A stretch of DNA of 64,000 nucleotides from Tulasnella sp. 424 (lineage: Eukaryota > Basidiomycota > Agaricomycetes > Cantharellales > Tulasnellaceae), in NCBI GenBank assembly GCA_019633425.1, contig WSUB01000123.1:1-64000 (forward strand), in the 5' to 3' direction. Within the stretch, counting starts at the first letter, position 1; each line of letters starts with the position of its first letter. Positions 1-11,265 of the stretch are shown here, piece after piece. The notes beneath the pieces were generated by a model. It saw only the letters and a program-made list of their open reading frames with translations, was not told the DNA's origin and made no database searches. The translations under genes and the position numbers were made by a program.

Positions 1-596
1 GGGATTGGCGTAGGCACGACGAAGTCTCGTCGCTGGAGCATGATAATGCAGCCACCGAGGGGATTAGGATTTACAAACCAGTGGCACCAATGGAGGACTG
101 AAGTAGCGGGCGAAGTCGCAGAATGCGACGCTATATCTTTTTGTGCGAGGTGATGGGATACGCCCGCTACCGCTGTGCAAGTGGGTCTCGTGATTCTCCG
201 AAAAGGAGTAGCTTACATAATCACCTAGCTGGATTTTCGACCGAGGCTCCACTCCAGAGGAGACTCGGAAGCTCAATCTGGAATTAGTTACCTGTCCGAA
301 TCAGTCGAAAAGCTCTCGGCAAAGCAGTTTGTCTCGGCTGGATGCATACTCCACCAAATCCGTAATTTACCACCCTTGGGCGGCAACAAGCGCTGCTTCA
401 ACCACGGGGTACTCTCAATCGAAGCAGAGCAATAACGAGCGACTTTATTGTGAGTCGCATTGCGTGTAAAGAGAGGGGAACAATCGGAGGACTGTGCGGT
501 CTCGTACGTCAAATGCCGCGACGGGAGCCAAGGAACCTCGGTTGCCGTACTTCATATGATGCCTATCCAGTGAGCTTCGAAACGAGGCGACCCAAA
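1..596. other. Intergenic remnant of the gag-like tandem array
   Basis: No gene is supported. A block at about 185-245 (around the text gtgattctccgaaaagg and agcttacataatca) recurs at about 2180-2250, immediately upstream of the first gag-like gene. It therefore looks like the promoter-side flank of a further copy lying left of the window. The short frames here do not match anything else in the window. Confidence 0.5.
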
Positions 597-2011
597 TCAA
601 ATAGTCTCTATCATCCAAGTTATTTCTATAAATGAAGTGATCATTTTATGCGATTCTTCCCAGAAAGTCAATCGAAATTAGCGTCACCTACCTCCCAATC
701 GTTGCCTGTCTTTTGAGTATTTGCTGACCTGCGTCGATATGAGATGACCTGCTATAACGTATTTCACAGGGGTAGCGTGGTCGCGTCCTACAGAGGATAT
801 GCGATTCTCGGTGATTTGCGTGAGGCGAATTGCCTCCTTGAATTGCCGGGTTGGCGAGACGATGTGCTATCTGCGTGGAGTATCCTCCTGAGAGATATAA
901 GTCCGAGCTTCATTAACATCATTTGATTCAGAGAAGGGAGCGAACGGTTACTTTACTTTGAAGGTTGGGGCTCAGAACTTTGTAACAGAAGTTGATACTA
1001 CGCTCCCCGTAATGGACTGTATATATATATCCCACGTGATACCTTGAAATTAGCAAAGACGCGTCAATATAGAGTTACATTTCTGACCACGATTGGGAAT
1101 AAGGCACGAACCGGCCGGCGGCTTTGCCGACAATGGTCAGTAGAGGTTCGTTCCCAGCTGACGTCAGCGCTTGGGGGTCCTGTAGATCCACCTTCGCTTC
1201 GATGGTGGTGTATCCAGGCTTCCGCATTACCCCGTCATGTACGAATTCAATAAAAATTGAGTGAACTGTAACGTGAGGTTCCTTGAACGAGATGGTTTTC
1301 AGCAAGGAAGTAGCTCGATACGACCAGAAGAAGGGTGGGAGCCCTACCCGGATGGGTGAGAAGAGGTACTCGAAGTTTGTCCTTTAGAGTTCTCAATGAG
1401 ATTGAAGGTATCTGAGTGATGCCACATATGGTGAAAACTCGGTCGGCCAACTGAAAAATCACAGCTCTCTGACGCTCACCTTGTTTCCCAAGACACCCCC
1501 AAATAGTCTTTCCTTCTGTTAAAGATGGTTAGCGCAACCTTTGTAACTGGTTTTAGCTCTTCGCCTACCTCTGGTTCGGGGGCCGGAACTGCTAATATCG
1601 AAGATGTAATAGGTGGTGCATCAGCCAAGGTCTGGATACCATCCTCATCCCACTGCGTAGTGGACCGGCGGACAATTTAAGAGCAAGGGCCGTTAGCCGC
1701 ACGTCAAAATCGGTCCCGTAATGCAGAATTCTCCTCACTCCTCCGCTTCTAACTGCTCCAGGAAATCTGCTAGCCATAGCGTCTCGTAATCGAGTCCAAT
1801 CGTCCTGACAGTCCTGATCGAGGCTTTCATAGTACCGTAAAGCTTCGCCGTACAGGTGAGTGGGGACAATATGTTCGATGTCCTTCGAAAGTGGGAAAGT
1901 AGTCAAGTTGGTCCAGTCTGACGACTTCTCGAGCAGGCGGACAAACTCCAAAAATGAAAAAGAACCACCGGTGCCGTTGAAGACGATGGGTTGAGCAGAG
2001 GTGGGTAGCAT
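597..2011 (-). CDS. Gag-like multi-exon gene, copy 1 (unknown function)
   Basis: First of three tandem paralogues. The first exon starts at 2011 (MLPTSAQPIVF) and encodes about 90 residues resembling the core of an LTR-retrotransposon gag domain: VPTHLYGEALRYYESL, then a DDW and a RFPG. It ends at a Gly codon split by a GT donor (about 1741-1743), as in the other copies. A second exon reads VRRSTTQWDEDG. A later exon holds EPHVTVHSIFIEF (about 1190-1290). The last exon, at about 597-630, gives EITWM and a stop at 597-599. The region between is more diverged than in copies 2 and 3, so decay of the middle exons is possible. No reverse transcriptase or protease is adjacent, which suggests a host gene derived from gag rather than an element. 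Seen: conserved exons across copies. Inferred: gag origin. Confidence 0.5.
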
Positions 2012-2691
2012 TCTATAGTTGGAGGTGATGGATTCGTCCTGCCGCTGTTCAAACGGGTCGTATAAAAGGGACGCACGTGTCAAGTTGAGTCGCGTGGCGT
2101 GGAAGCTAATGCGGCCCCGAGTCCCTGCACTTGAATAGGTATTGCCGAAGGTAGCAACGCGCATGGGCGGTGCTAAAGCCCGTGATTCTCCGAAAAGGGA
2201 TAGCTTACATAATCATGTGGCAACAGAAATGGTGTCGGGTTTTCAACCGAGTATTAGTCCGAACCAGATGTTAAACTCAACGGGCCTGGCCTAGAGCACG
2301 TCAAATTGTAGGAGAAGCCGACGAAGCCCCTGCAGCCGAGATCTCATCCATCCCTGCAATTCTCTCTCGCCTCTCGCTTGGTAAGATTGATTTATTCAAT
2401 CTAATTTGAACCTTGGTGACGTATGCTGGGCTTATTGTAAAGAGCGACGCCCTCCGGATGGCTATCCAAACGCGTCGGGCGGGAGGAAGGCTTTGGTCGG
2501 ATTGCCCGAGTGGGCGAATGAGATAACTGAGGCAAAAGCGGGTCCCGGCGAATTATCTAGAAGGAGGTGGTACCCGCGAAGATGATGGTAGATATAGTGA
2601 CAGCACTCCGGAATAGCTCATTACCGGATGCGAAGCGTCCGATCTAGGACTTCCCGGTCCAAGTGTCAAGCGACCCAACTTGTCGTTCCAG
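2012..2691. other. Intergenic spacer of the gag-like array
   Basis: Holds the upstream flank of copy 1, including the block at about 2180-2250 shared with 185-245. Nothing coding was recognised. A tract around 2440-2560 is GC-richer, but its frames are short and unsupported. Confidence 0.5.
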
Positions 2692-4153
2692 TCAAGCGAC
2701 CTCAACAATCCACGTTATCTCTGCAAGATCAAAGAACGTAAATCATCATGAATCAGTGCGGGAGAATCGTTGCCGTCAACCTACCTCCCAGCTCTTCCCT
2801 CTCATTGTCTGGATACGTTTTCGATTTCCTCGAAGTAAGGTGACTCCTAATCGTATACATCCCGGGGGGACATTTCCTCCGGTGTGAATAAGGGCTATCG
2901 TGGTTGTATATAAACTCCGTGATGGAGTATGCTTGGGACTGCTGGCGTGTTGGTGATACGGTTTGCTCGCCCGTCTGTTGGAAGTAATCTATTTCTGAAA
3001 CCAATTCAATCGGTTTAGAGAAATTTATGCAATAAAGCATGAAATTATCTCTTACTTGACTTCCTCGGTGCGAGAACTTTATGGCAGAAATCGATGCTCC
3101 TTTCCTCGCGGAGGACGGTATATGTATACCCCACTAGATACCTTCAAATGCAAAGGGAAAAGGTCGCGATGAGAGACTCTAAAGATACATCCTGACGGAA
3201 CACTTACCGTTCGCCATCATCATTACTAGGGAGCGTTAGAAGTGGGGCCTTCTTAGCTGCAGCCACTGCTTGAGGGTCACTCAGATCCACCGTCACCAGA
3301 GTACTGGTGTATATCGGCCTCAATTTCGTCCCCCCATGCGCGTACCCAATAAACATAGAGTGAACAGCGACGTAGGGCTCCTTAAGAGAGGCAGTTGTTA
3401 GTCAAACGCTGTCCCTACTCGTGGAGCGGGCTGAACCTCCCACCCGTGGTGTGCTCGGTCGACTGGGTGTTCGAGAGAATGATGGTACGCGAAGTCTCTC
3501 TTTCAGGACCGATAGCGAAAGCGATGTTCCCTGAAACATGTGAAGGATGGTGAACCCTTGATGTACGATCCTGGTGAAGGATGAAGAATTCTCACCCTTT
3601 GCTTCGAGACGTCCTCTCGGAGGTCACTGGCAGTGTCTTCTACCTGCTGGGTGGAGATTTTAGCATAACGGAGCCAATCAAATCGTTTTCTTCTCCCTCA
3701 CCTCTTCTATTACGGGTACTGGAACCGCCAATCTTGAAGACGAAATGGGCGGAGTCACGGCCAACGTCGGAAGGCCATCTTCATCCCACTCTGTTGTAGA
3801 TCGACGAACCAGCTAAAGGCGAACGATTATCAATACGAGTTGACCGGAAATCAAAGTCCCATATATTGACTTACTCCCCCATTCCTGATGGTCCTGGGGA
3901 ACCTCCTCGCCATCACGCCCCATAGTTGGCACCAATCTTGCTGGCAGTCGAGATCGAGGGTTTCATAGAACCTCAAAGCTTCCCCATATAAGTGAGTCGG
4001 GATGATATGCTCAATACCCTTGGAAAGTGAAGAGGTAGTCGGATTGATCCAATCTGGAGAGTTTTCTAGTTGTCGGACGAAGTCCGAAAATGAATAGGAT
4101 TTGTTTGTGCCGTCAAAGATGACTTGTTGGCGAATCGAAGTGCTGGGGAGCAT
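2692..4153 (-). CDS. Gag-like multi-exon gene, copy 2 (unknown function)
   Basis: Same architecture as the neighbouring copies. Exon 1 starts at 4153 (MLPSTSIRQQ) and carries the gag-like segment THLYGEALRFYETLDLDCQQ, a DW and a RFP, ending in a Gly codon split by a gtaagt donor near 3868. Exon 2 (about 3700-3815) reads VRRSTTEWDEDGLPTLA. A further exon (about 3240-3390) reads EPYVAVHSMFIGYAHGG and ends at a gtaagt donor. The penultimate coding exon ends EREELG before a gtaggt donor near 2785. The last exon, after a ttgcag acceptor, encodes EITWIVEVA with stop TCA (complement) at 2692-2694. The same reading frame is preserved in copy 3 at several exons, which argues for selection on protein. 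Length is roughly 330 residues. Function is unknown, and exact internal exon ends are not all fixed. Confidence 0.6.
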
Positions 4154-4700
4154 GCTTGTAGGGAGGTGGTTGACAAGGAGGAGTTAAAAACAAAGTTTCT
4201 CATGTCTTTTTGTGCAAACGGTTCATGAAAGGCACCGACATGTCGTGTCTTACGTGCACAGGCTGTGCCGTTCCTGGGGTTGGCGTTCTGGGAGCTTGTG
4301 GCTGTGCTGTGCAACCAAACTTCCCCCCGAATGGCTATAGGTGGTATGACTTGTGCTATAAATCCCATGTGACCGGAGACAATTCGCGCGAGAATTTTGC
4401 GGTTGTGGGGCGATTGAGTGAGCTGTGCTGAGATGACGGTTCCGGGGCTTGATTTGCTATTGGGGACTGCCGGCAGGCCCAAACCGAGCCCCCCACGCAA
4501 CGAACCAGCTCATGAAGTCAGCAGCAACACTTTCAAACGATAAGACTCAGCTTATTCTGTGTGACGACTGAGAATCTGAAACAACAAACAGGAGGGCCCT
4601 TGCATGTAGCGGGCGAGGAGGCGGGGTGTAGGTCGGGGGACCGGCAAAAATTTAGATACCACATGCTGCTCAGCCAGCTAACTAAGCTCCTGTCGTTTCA
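4154..4700. other. Intergenic spacer with short frames
   Basis: Between copy 2 and the stray terminal exon. A 144-codon frame on the minus strand (4066-4500) overlaps the start of copy 2 in another frame and has no family support. Nothing else is recognised. Confidence 0.4.
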
Positions 4701-4740
4701 GTCAAATAACCTGAAGAATCCATATTATCTCTGAAAATTT
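4701..4740 (-). pseudogene. Stray terminal exon of the gag-like family
   Basis: On the minus strand this short stretch reads as a tttcag acceptor followed by an exon encoding EIIWILQVI and a stop. It matches the last exon of the complete copies (EITWIVEVA and EITWIFKVV). The exons that should precede it are not found to its right before copy 3 ends at 4970. It marks a partial duplication or a deletion breakpoint. Confidence 0.6.
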
Positions 4741-4969
4741 GTTGCAGAAGCTGAAGATGTCCTTAGCTGAAGGCATGGGTCGGACGAAGGCGTCGGGCCG
4801 TCCAAGAATCGGACAGTTGGGTGAGCAAATAACGTTGCTGATCTGGGTAGAAGATAGCTCCGAAAAAGTAATGCAAACGATACATTGGCTGCGAGAATTC
4901 GAAAGTGCATTCTGAGCTGTCTAGGATGGCACGAATCTCGGCAGGAAGGTGTCCAGCCTGTTGTTCCAG

Positions 4970-6421
4970 TCAAACGACCTTGAAAATCCACGTTATCTCT
5001 GCATAATCAAAGAACGTAAATGAAGGCTTTCTCCAGTCAGTTCGGGATAATGGGCGTAGTCGACCTACCTCCCAGCTTTTCCCTCTCGTCGTCTGGAAAC
5101 GTTCTCGGTTTCCTCGACCTGAGGTGACTCTTGATCGTATATACCCCGGGGGACCAATAAGATTGAGAAGGGCCCCTGTGGTCGTATATAAATCTCTTGA
5201 TGAAGTATGCTTGTGACCGAGGCTGACTCGGACGTGTTGGCGATACGGTTTGCTCGCCCATCTGTTCGACATGATCTCTTCCTGAGACCAGTTCGGATAG
5301 TTTTAGAGCTATTTATGCGCTGAAGAATGAATGGATCTCTTACTTGACTTCCATGGCGCGAGAACTTTATGGCAGAAATCGATGTTCCTTTCGTCGCAGT
5401 GGACGGTATACGTAAACCCTACTAGATATCTTTATATGTGAATTGGTAAAGGTCGTGAGGAGATATTTTGAAAGTACGAGCATCAGCAACACCTACCGAG
5501 ATGCAGGATTATAACTATGGAGCGTTAATAGAGGGGCCTTCTTCGCTGCAGCCACCGCTTGAGGGTCGCTCAGATCCACCGTGCATATCGGTATCAAATC
5601 CGTCCCCCCATACGTGCTGCTAATAAACATAGAGTGGACAGTGACGTAGGGTTGCTTGAAAGAGGCAGTTGTCAGTCAAGCGCCGTCCCTACTCTTGGAG
5701 CGGAATGAACCTCCCACCAGGGGCGTGCCCGGTCGACCAAGTGCTCGAGAGAATGATGGTACGCGAAGTCTGCCTTTCAGGACGGATAACGAGAGGAATG
5801 ATCTCTGAAATACGTGAATTATGGTCAGCTCTCCGTGTACGATCGCGGCGGGGGATGAAGGATCCTCACCCTCTGCCCCAGGGCGTCCTCTTGTGGGTCA
5901 CTGGCAGTGTCTTCTGCCTTCCGTATCAAGTTATTAGCGCAAACATTCCTATAATACCGTGGTATACTCCCTCACTTCGTCTATTACTGGGACTAGAATC
6001 GCCAACTTTGAAGACGTAGTAGGTGGGGCCTTGGCCAACGTCGGAAGGCCTTCTTCATCCCACTGTGTTGTAGATCGACGAACCAGCTACAGGCAAGTAG
6101 TAATCAATGCAAGATGACGGCGGTAAAGAGAGCCTTATATCAACTTACTCCCCCACTCCTAATGATCCCAGGGAACCTCCTCACCATCTTGCTCCGCAGC
6201 TGCGCCCAATCCTCCTGGCAGTCGGGATCGAGTGTCTCATAAAATCTCAAAGCTTCCCCATACAAATAAGTAGGGACGACATTCTCCATATTCTGGGAAA
6301 CTGAGAATGCATCGGTACAATATGGGAAGCTTTCTAATTGCCGGACAAAGTCCATGAACGAAATCGACTTGTCTATACCGTCAAAGATGACGTATTCGCG
6401 AGTCGAATCGCCGGGCAGCAT
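4970..6421 (-). CDS. Gag-like multi-exon gene, copy 3 (unknown function)
   Basis: Best-preserved copy. Exon 1 starts at 6421 (MLPGDSTREYVIFDG), carries the gag-like YLYGEALRFYETLDPDCQ, DW and RRFPG elements, and ends in a split Gly codon at a gtaagt donor near 6148. Exon 2 reads VRRSTTQWDEEGLPTLA (about 5990-6085). The next exons include LRVPSFSR and QPYVTVHSMFI followed by TVDLSDPQAVAAAKKAP (about 5500-5660). A long exon reads SQAYFIKRFIYD and ends EREKLG at a gtaggt donor near 5070. The last exon gives EITWIFKVV and a stop at 4970-4972. The conserved frame shared with copy 2, despite many base changes, supports a real protein. The gag assignment rests on motif resemblance only. Zinc-finger testing alternatives are limited because no CCHC knuckle is visible. 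Confidence 0.6.
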
Positions 6422-6510
6422 GGTGGTTGAGAGGTTGTTGACTAGCGAGGCAACGTTCCTTGTGTTTTTTTCGTGCTAATAGTTCGTGAGAGGGACAGAC
6501 TAACTTGTCG

Positions 6511-6534
6511 TAGGTAGGTAGGTAGGTAGGTAGG
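6511..6534. repeat. TAGG tetranucleotide microsatellite
   Basis: Six consecutive TAGG units lie just upstream of the third gag-like gene and mark the right end of that array. Confidence 0.95.
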
Positions 6535-8149
6535 GGACATCCGTGGGACCTAGTCAAAGATCAGATGTAGCTTTACCAGGACTTTGCGGCGTGCCCAAAC
6601 ACCTTCCTAGTCTGGTTGGTAACTCCGGCCAGGCACACCACCAAACGGATCACGTCAGCAAGTCTCCGCGCCGCCATCACCCCGGACGCGGCTATCTTAT
6701 CTGACCTGAACAGCAATTGGTCAGCGCTTATCAGAACTATAAGATCCCTAAGACCTATGTCCCATTTCGAGTTTCTTACCAGCGCTTACCGAGCAGGCTA
6801 CGCTTGGCCAAATTTCCCCAGGTTTGCCAGACTTACAGATATTATAGGTCTGGCAGAAACCTGATCAGCGGAACCAGCGACGGTCAATACCCCGGCTTTG
6901 ACCACTCACTTTTGTCGATTCCCACAATGTGTTTGAAATGAGAAAAAAAGTCATTATGATTATATTCTATAGCTAAGTGTACACGCCGTCCGTATCGAAG
7001 CTAGACTACAATAATTATGTAAAGCATTCATTACTTCCTGGAGAGGGGGAATGGTTAGCAGGTACAGTATTTGGATGAAGCCTATTGTGCTCACCAGTTT
7101 CACAACAGTCCAGAGCATCAATACAGTTCCACGATGCCTAAGGCTATGAGATATAACTTAGTCTTCGCATTGAGAGGAGGCATGAGTGAACTTACAGCTG
7201 CATCGGCTTATGAGCACGAGCCGGATGAGTACCCTAGTACAACACATATAAGAGGATTAGCAGCTAATTACTCGCTTAGATTGGGGGCGGACTTCACCAT
7301 ATAGTGTATAAGATAGTGTTTAGCGAGAGGGAGTGGGGGGGAGAGAGAGGACAGTGAGTGAAAAGTTGAAGTTTGGACTTGGACCACGCAAATATATACG
7401 CCGGTTGGACCCTGTTCGTTTGGGCTCAACTTTGTTTACACGCTTTTACTCCTGTCAAAATGGCGCGGAGGGACTTAGAAAAATAAATAAGGCAGCCCTC
7501 ACTGCCAGTGTGCTCTCGCTACTTATTCCTCGCTTGCAGGGCCAAGGTGTCGAGTGATCAGGGTGTATGAAAAATGAAGTTGTTGGATCTCAGACCATGT
7601 ATGAAGGGAGAAATAAGCAGAAGAATCCGAGAAAAGAGAAAAGCTAACTGCACTTACCTGTGTTAAGATTGTGGTTGCCGTAGATTTCTACTTTCTGAGG
7701 GGGGTTGGTCAGTGATGGCGGTACTGCACAAGCTGGAAAATGTATTACGTATATTACCAGTATGTTGCCAGTCTGATTTATTGACCATGAGGCATTGTAA
7801 GGCATGGTCAGAGGTCACCAGCACCGGCAAATATTTGTAAGGCCTAAACGTTCTCACAGGGTGGCGGCGCGCGAGGTGATGGCCTCGCCGTAAAACAACA
7901 CCACCTCAATCCCCACAAATGGGCCCTGCGCTAGCAGATACAGACTACAACGAATGTCGGGCGGATTAATGGCATCAAAAGCTTGACCGAAATCCACGGT
8001 TGCTCGGGATTTCATTTCACCGCAATGTTCTCAAAACTCGGCCGATCGTGACTTCAGCTTCTCTTGTTTTCCGAGGCTGTCTGATGTATGCTGATCTTTT
8101 CCGCTTATAAAACATCAGGAAATAGGTTAATACTACATAATTGCCCCCC
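6535..8149. other. Gene-poor region, nothing recognised
   Basis: Several plus-strand frames of 65-82 codons occur (for example 6616-6864 and 7071-7304). None has splice-supported extensions, a recognised domain or a paralogue in the window. Base composition becomes AT-rich toward the right. It is probably decayed transposon-derived sequence. Confidence 0.5.
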
Positions 8150-8600
8150 TATTATATTGTTACTGCTGTTTTCGCACGACTTGGCACGGTGTTGTTTTTC
8201 TATTTTTTTTCGTTTGTGTATGTATTTCGGCAATTTCTCACTCAGATTTCCTTGTTAGGCTTGGAATCTTTGTCTGACACATGTAGCTCAGCAATACAGA
8301 GGTGTTCATATGTAATATACATGGTATTGAGCCGAATTTAATTCCCCTCCTTTCCTTGACCAGGATAAGCAGCCATTTTGCCACTTTCACACATATATTA
8401 TCATTATGACCTCCAAAAATGATTTGATACCTAGATTTATGGGAGAACACCAGTTGAGAGCTATTCTTGAGATGCCTGGGATGAAATGAGGTTGATATCA
8501 ACAGACTTGGGCGAGAAATCATGAAAATATACAACAAGCGCGAAAAAGTAGAAAAAGAACACAGTGCCAAGTCATGCGAAAACAGCAATAAATATAGTTT
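8150..8600. repeat. Fold-back (inverted-repeat) element 1
   Basis: About 75-100 bp at 8163-8262 recur as an imperfect reverse complement at about 8490-8590. The shared outer motif is CTGCTGTTTTCGCACGACTT on the left and its counterpart with TGACTTGGCAC on the right. The centre of about 230 bp is unrelated and non-coding. No clean target-site duplication could be fixed, so the type of element is open; a non-autonomous DNA transposon (MITE-like) is the simplest reading. Confidence 0.7.
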
Positions 8601-8765
8601 CTCATAGTTGGCCCAAAATATGCAGGCAATGGTAGACCATCATAGTCAACTATAGTCTCCTATATATCATGGAAAATATAGTCAGCCATTGTCTCCTGTA
8701 GTGACATCTTGGGGTAGCAGGCCATAGTGCTGTAGTGTTACATAGCCGGATCACGCTCTAGATTC
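8601..8765. repeat. CATAG/TAGTC-rich repeat block, left part
   Basis: Dense short motifs of the form ATAGTC, CATAGT and TGTAGT. The same style of sequence reappears at 9506-9627, around 10305-10350 and at 10735-10860, outside the two inserted fold-back elements. This suggests one older repetitive element split by them. Confidence 0.5.
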
Positions 8766-9499
8766 TATGAAGCTCCATTTGTTCAAAAAATGGAGACCCG
8801 AATATATTTTTTCTCCCCATGCCAAATAACCCTTCCTGAGCCCAATCCTGACGGAGTGCCAGCAAAGAAGTTATATTGGAATATCTCTATTTAGTTTAGA
8901 ATTAGCGTTGACAATCTCGAATATATTTCAGCAATGCGAGACCATAATATATATATTAATTCCCCTTACGATCGGCCAGCCGGCTTTGTCAGTGACATCC
9001 AAACAGACAGTGTTGCCTGTTCAACATGAACCTGGCCTGACCTGGTAAAGCCGTCAGGCCTCATGTTGGTGATGAGGAGCGTGGTGTTGTTGTGGTGGAG
9101 AAGGTCAAACAACAATAGTTCAATTGCTTACAGACGTTCATGTAATCATTTAACACTTTCATTAAGATGAAATAAATACAAGTTGGTCAGCGCCAGACGG
9201 CATCGTCAGGGTCAGGCCAGGCTCCTCTCAAACGGACGACCCTGTCCGTTCGGACCTCGCTGACAAAGCCGGCTAGCCAATTGGAAGGGGAATTAATATA
9301 TATATTATGGTCTTGCATTGTTGAAATATATTCGGGTTTGTCAACGCTAATTCTAAACTATATATCTCCAAATACAAATATTCCACTATATGACTCCTTT
9401 TGCTGACACCCCGTCAGGATTGGGTTCAGGAAAGCTTACTTGGCATGGGGAGAAAAAATATATTCGGGTCTCGATTTTTTGAACAAACGGAGCTTCATA
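8766..9499. mobile_element. Fold-back element 2 (non-autonomous DNA transposon)
   Basis: A 734-bp element with terminal inverted repeats of about 290 bp. The left end starts TATGAAGCTCC and the right end finishes GGAGCTTCATA. The arms (about 8766-9058 and 9190-9499) share long blocks such as TTGTTCAAAAAAT, CCGAATATATTTTTTCTCCC and CCATAATATATATATTAATT. The flanks carry the direct repeat AGATTC (8760-8765 and 9500-9505), a likely 6-bp target-site duplication. The unpaired centre is about 130 bp and encodes nothing, so movement would need a transposase in trans. The superfamily is not assigned. Confidence 0.85.
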
Positions 9500-9505
9500 A
9501 GATTC

Positions 9506-9627
9506 CCATAGTTCCGTATATCTCTGTATATTAACATAGCTGTATAGCTTTCCATAGTTGCATGTAGCTCAGTGTATTTGTATGTAGCTGGGTTGCATAG
9601 GGCACTGTACGATCACCCAAAGGAGCT
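9506..9627. repeat. CATAG/TAGCTC-rich repeat block, middle part
   Basis: Contains CCATAGTT, ACATAGCT, CCATAGTTGCATGTAGCTC and GTATGTAGCTGG in close succession, resembling 8601-8765 and 10735-10860. It lies exactly between two inserted fold-back elements. Confidence 0.5.
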
Positions 9628-9636
9628 ACTAGAAGT

Positions 9637-10300
9637 GGATTATTCTATTGCGAAACCCCCCTTCGGTGAAACCCTCGCGAAACCCCTTCCGATCGGAGGG
9701 GGTGCTGACTAATTCAGTGTCTCGGGTGTCGTGGTGGAGGGAGGCGTAAAGGGTCCTCGCTATCGTGGGTCTTCACAGCAGCAGGGATCAAGCTGTTGGT
9801 GCTGGTCGCTGTAGACCATGGCCAGAACGGCCTTGATGGCCGTAGCGGCCAACAGCATGGCCGATAACCATCAATTTAAACAACCCCCCTTGTAAATAGA
9901 TAATTAAATTTATTATAGTCATAATTAGAATGACCAGAATTTACTTGCCAGAGAGCCACCATTGATGTTGCTGCGGACGTTCTCAAGGTGTTATTTGCGG
10001 ATGCCCAGACCAGGGATGAAATAACATCGCATATCTAGTACAAACCATCGCTATTTCCACTGGATTAATTATGTAGATATGATCACTGTGGCCGTCGCGG
10101 CCGGCTTGACTATGGTCTACAGCGACTCACAGCCTGTAGGCTGGGACCATCACCGGCACTGACAGCGACCCGCGATGGTGAGGACCCTTTACGCCTTCGG
10201 GGAACTCCCTCCGCCGCGTCACCTGGGACCCTGAATTAGTCAGCACCCCTTCCGATCGGAAGGGGTTTCGCCCAAGGGGGGTTTCGCAATAGACCTATCC
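9637..10300. mobile_element. Mutator-like (MULE) non-autonomous element with 9-bp TSD
   Basis: A 664-bp element bounded by the perfect 9-bp direct repeat ACTAGAAGT (9628-9636 and 10301-10309). Its terminal inverted repeats begin GGAT and share TCTATTGCGAAACCCCCCTT; the arms are imperfect over about 220 bp (9637-9850 and 10085-10300). Inner shared blocks include GGCGTAAAGGGTCCTC and GTCGCTGTAGACCAT. A 9-bp duplication with long TIRs beginning GG fits the Mutator superfamily. The centre is AT-rich and non-coding, so no transposase is present. The near-perfect duplication suggests a fairly recent insertion. Confidence 0.85.
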
Positions 10301-10309
10301 ACTAGAAGT

Positions 10310-11265
10310 CATAGAGATTATATTATTGTCACCAACATAGCTCAGGGTGTCAGTCACTGTTTTTGAAGCCTGGATGTGGTGTATAGGAGAGTGTTGATAA
10401 GCGTTAGTGAATGCTGTCACTGCAATGAAAAGTTGGTGGTTAGTGATCAAAATAACAAAAGTGCCACATAAAGTACTTACCAGGCGATTAGGTTTCATTC
10501 TCTTCAGCTTCTCCAAAGGTAGCAATGGTGTGCTTTACCGTTATCGGGATGGTTGTGTAGAACCGCTGAAGGACGGCATCTGACACTACAACCTGATTTT
10601 TTCACCTAATCTGACCATATATATTATTTAAAGGGACAAAGGAATGTATTCACTTTGTTGCTAATAAGTAAGTGGGGTGTGGGGTGTGATTAAATGGGGT
10701 GTGGGATATGACTAGATGGCGCATCAGGAAAAAAAGACTTGGCTTGATAGTGCTATGGAGCGTCCATAGCTCCCATAGTCTCATAGTGACGTCCCCCCCT
10801 CAGTAGCGTTGGTAGCTCCTTGATTGACATATGTAGCCTTCCATAGTTACAATTTCTCTCCACAGACTAGTTGATATTCAATCATAGGGCAACGATTCCT
10901 AGGTCATTAGCTCCTCTTTTTCTTGCAAATCATCGCAATATTGGTCCAAAGTCAATGAAATTCGGTGCATTTGTATTGACTATCACTAGTACAAAACGAC
11001 TAATATTGTACCTAATCCGCTAAATAAAAATATCCCATCGGGCACTGGCAGCTCGGCATGCACAGCACCCGTATGGTACCAGCACACCTCTCCATACCGA
11101 CATAAATTACGAACACGATATCATAGGAACCTGCAAGAGGATGTCAGAGTCTGGTAAGACCCGCTTGGGGGAACACGTAGAAATCAAGCTGCGCAATATT
11201 GTCCGAGCCTACATGGGATACATTAGCATGCCGCTTATTTTTTTCACTCTCAATATAAATGCTGC
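10310..11265. other. AT-rich non-coding region with repeat blocks
   Basis: Contains the right-hand CATAG-rich block (about 10735-10860) and a short GTGGGGTGTGG-type repeat near 10670-10700. The frames at 10295-10525 and 11141-11437 have no recognisable domain. No gene is supported. Confidence 0.5.

Noticed and set aside
6616..6864. 82-codon frame in the gene-poor region
   Set aside because: No similarity to anything in the window, no splice-supported continuation, and it overlaps another frame of equal length.
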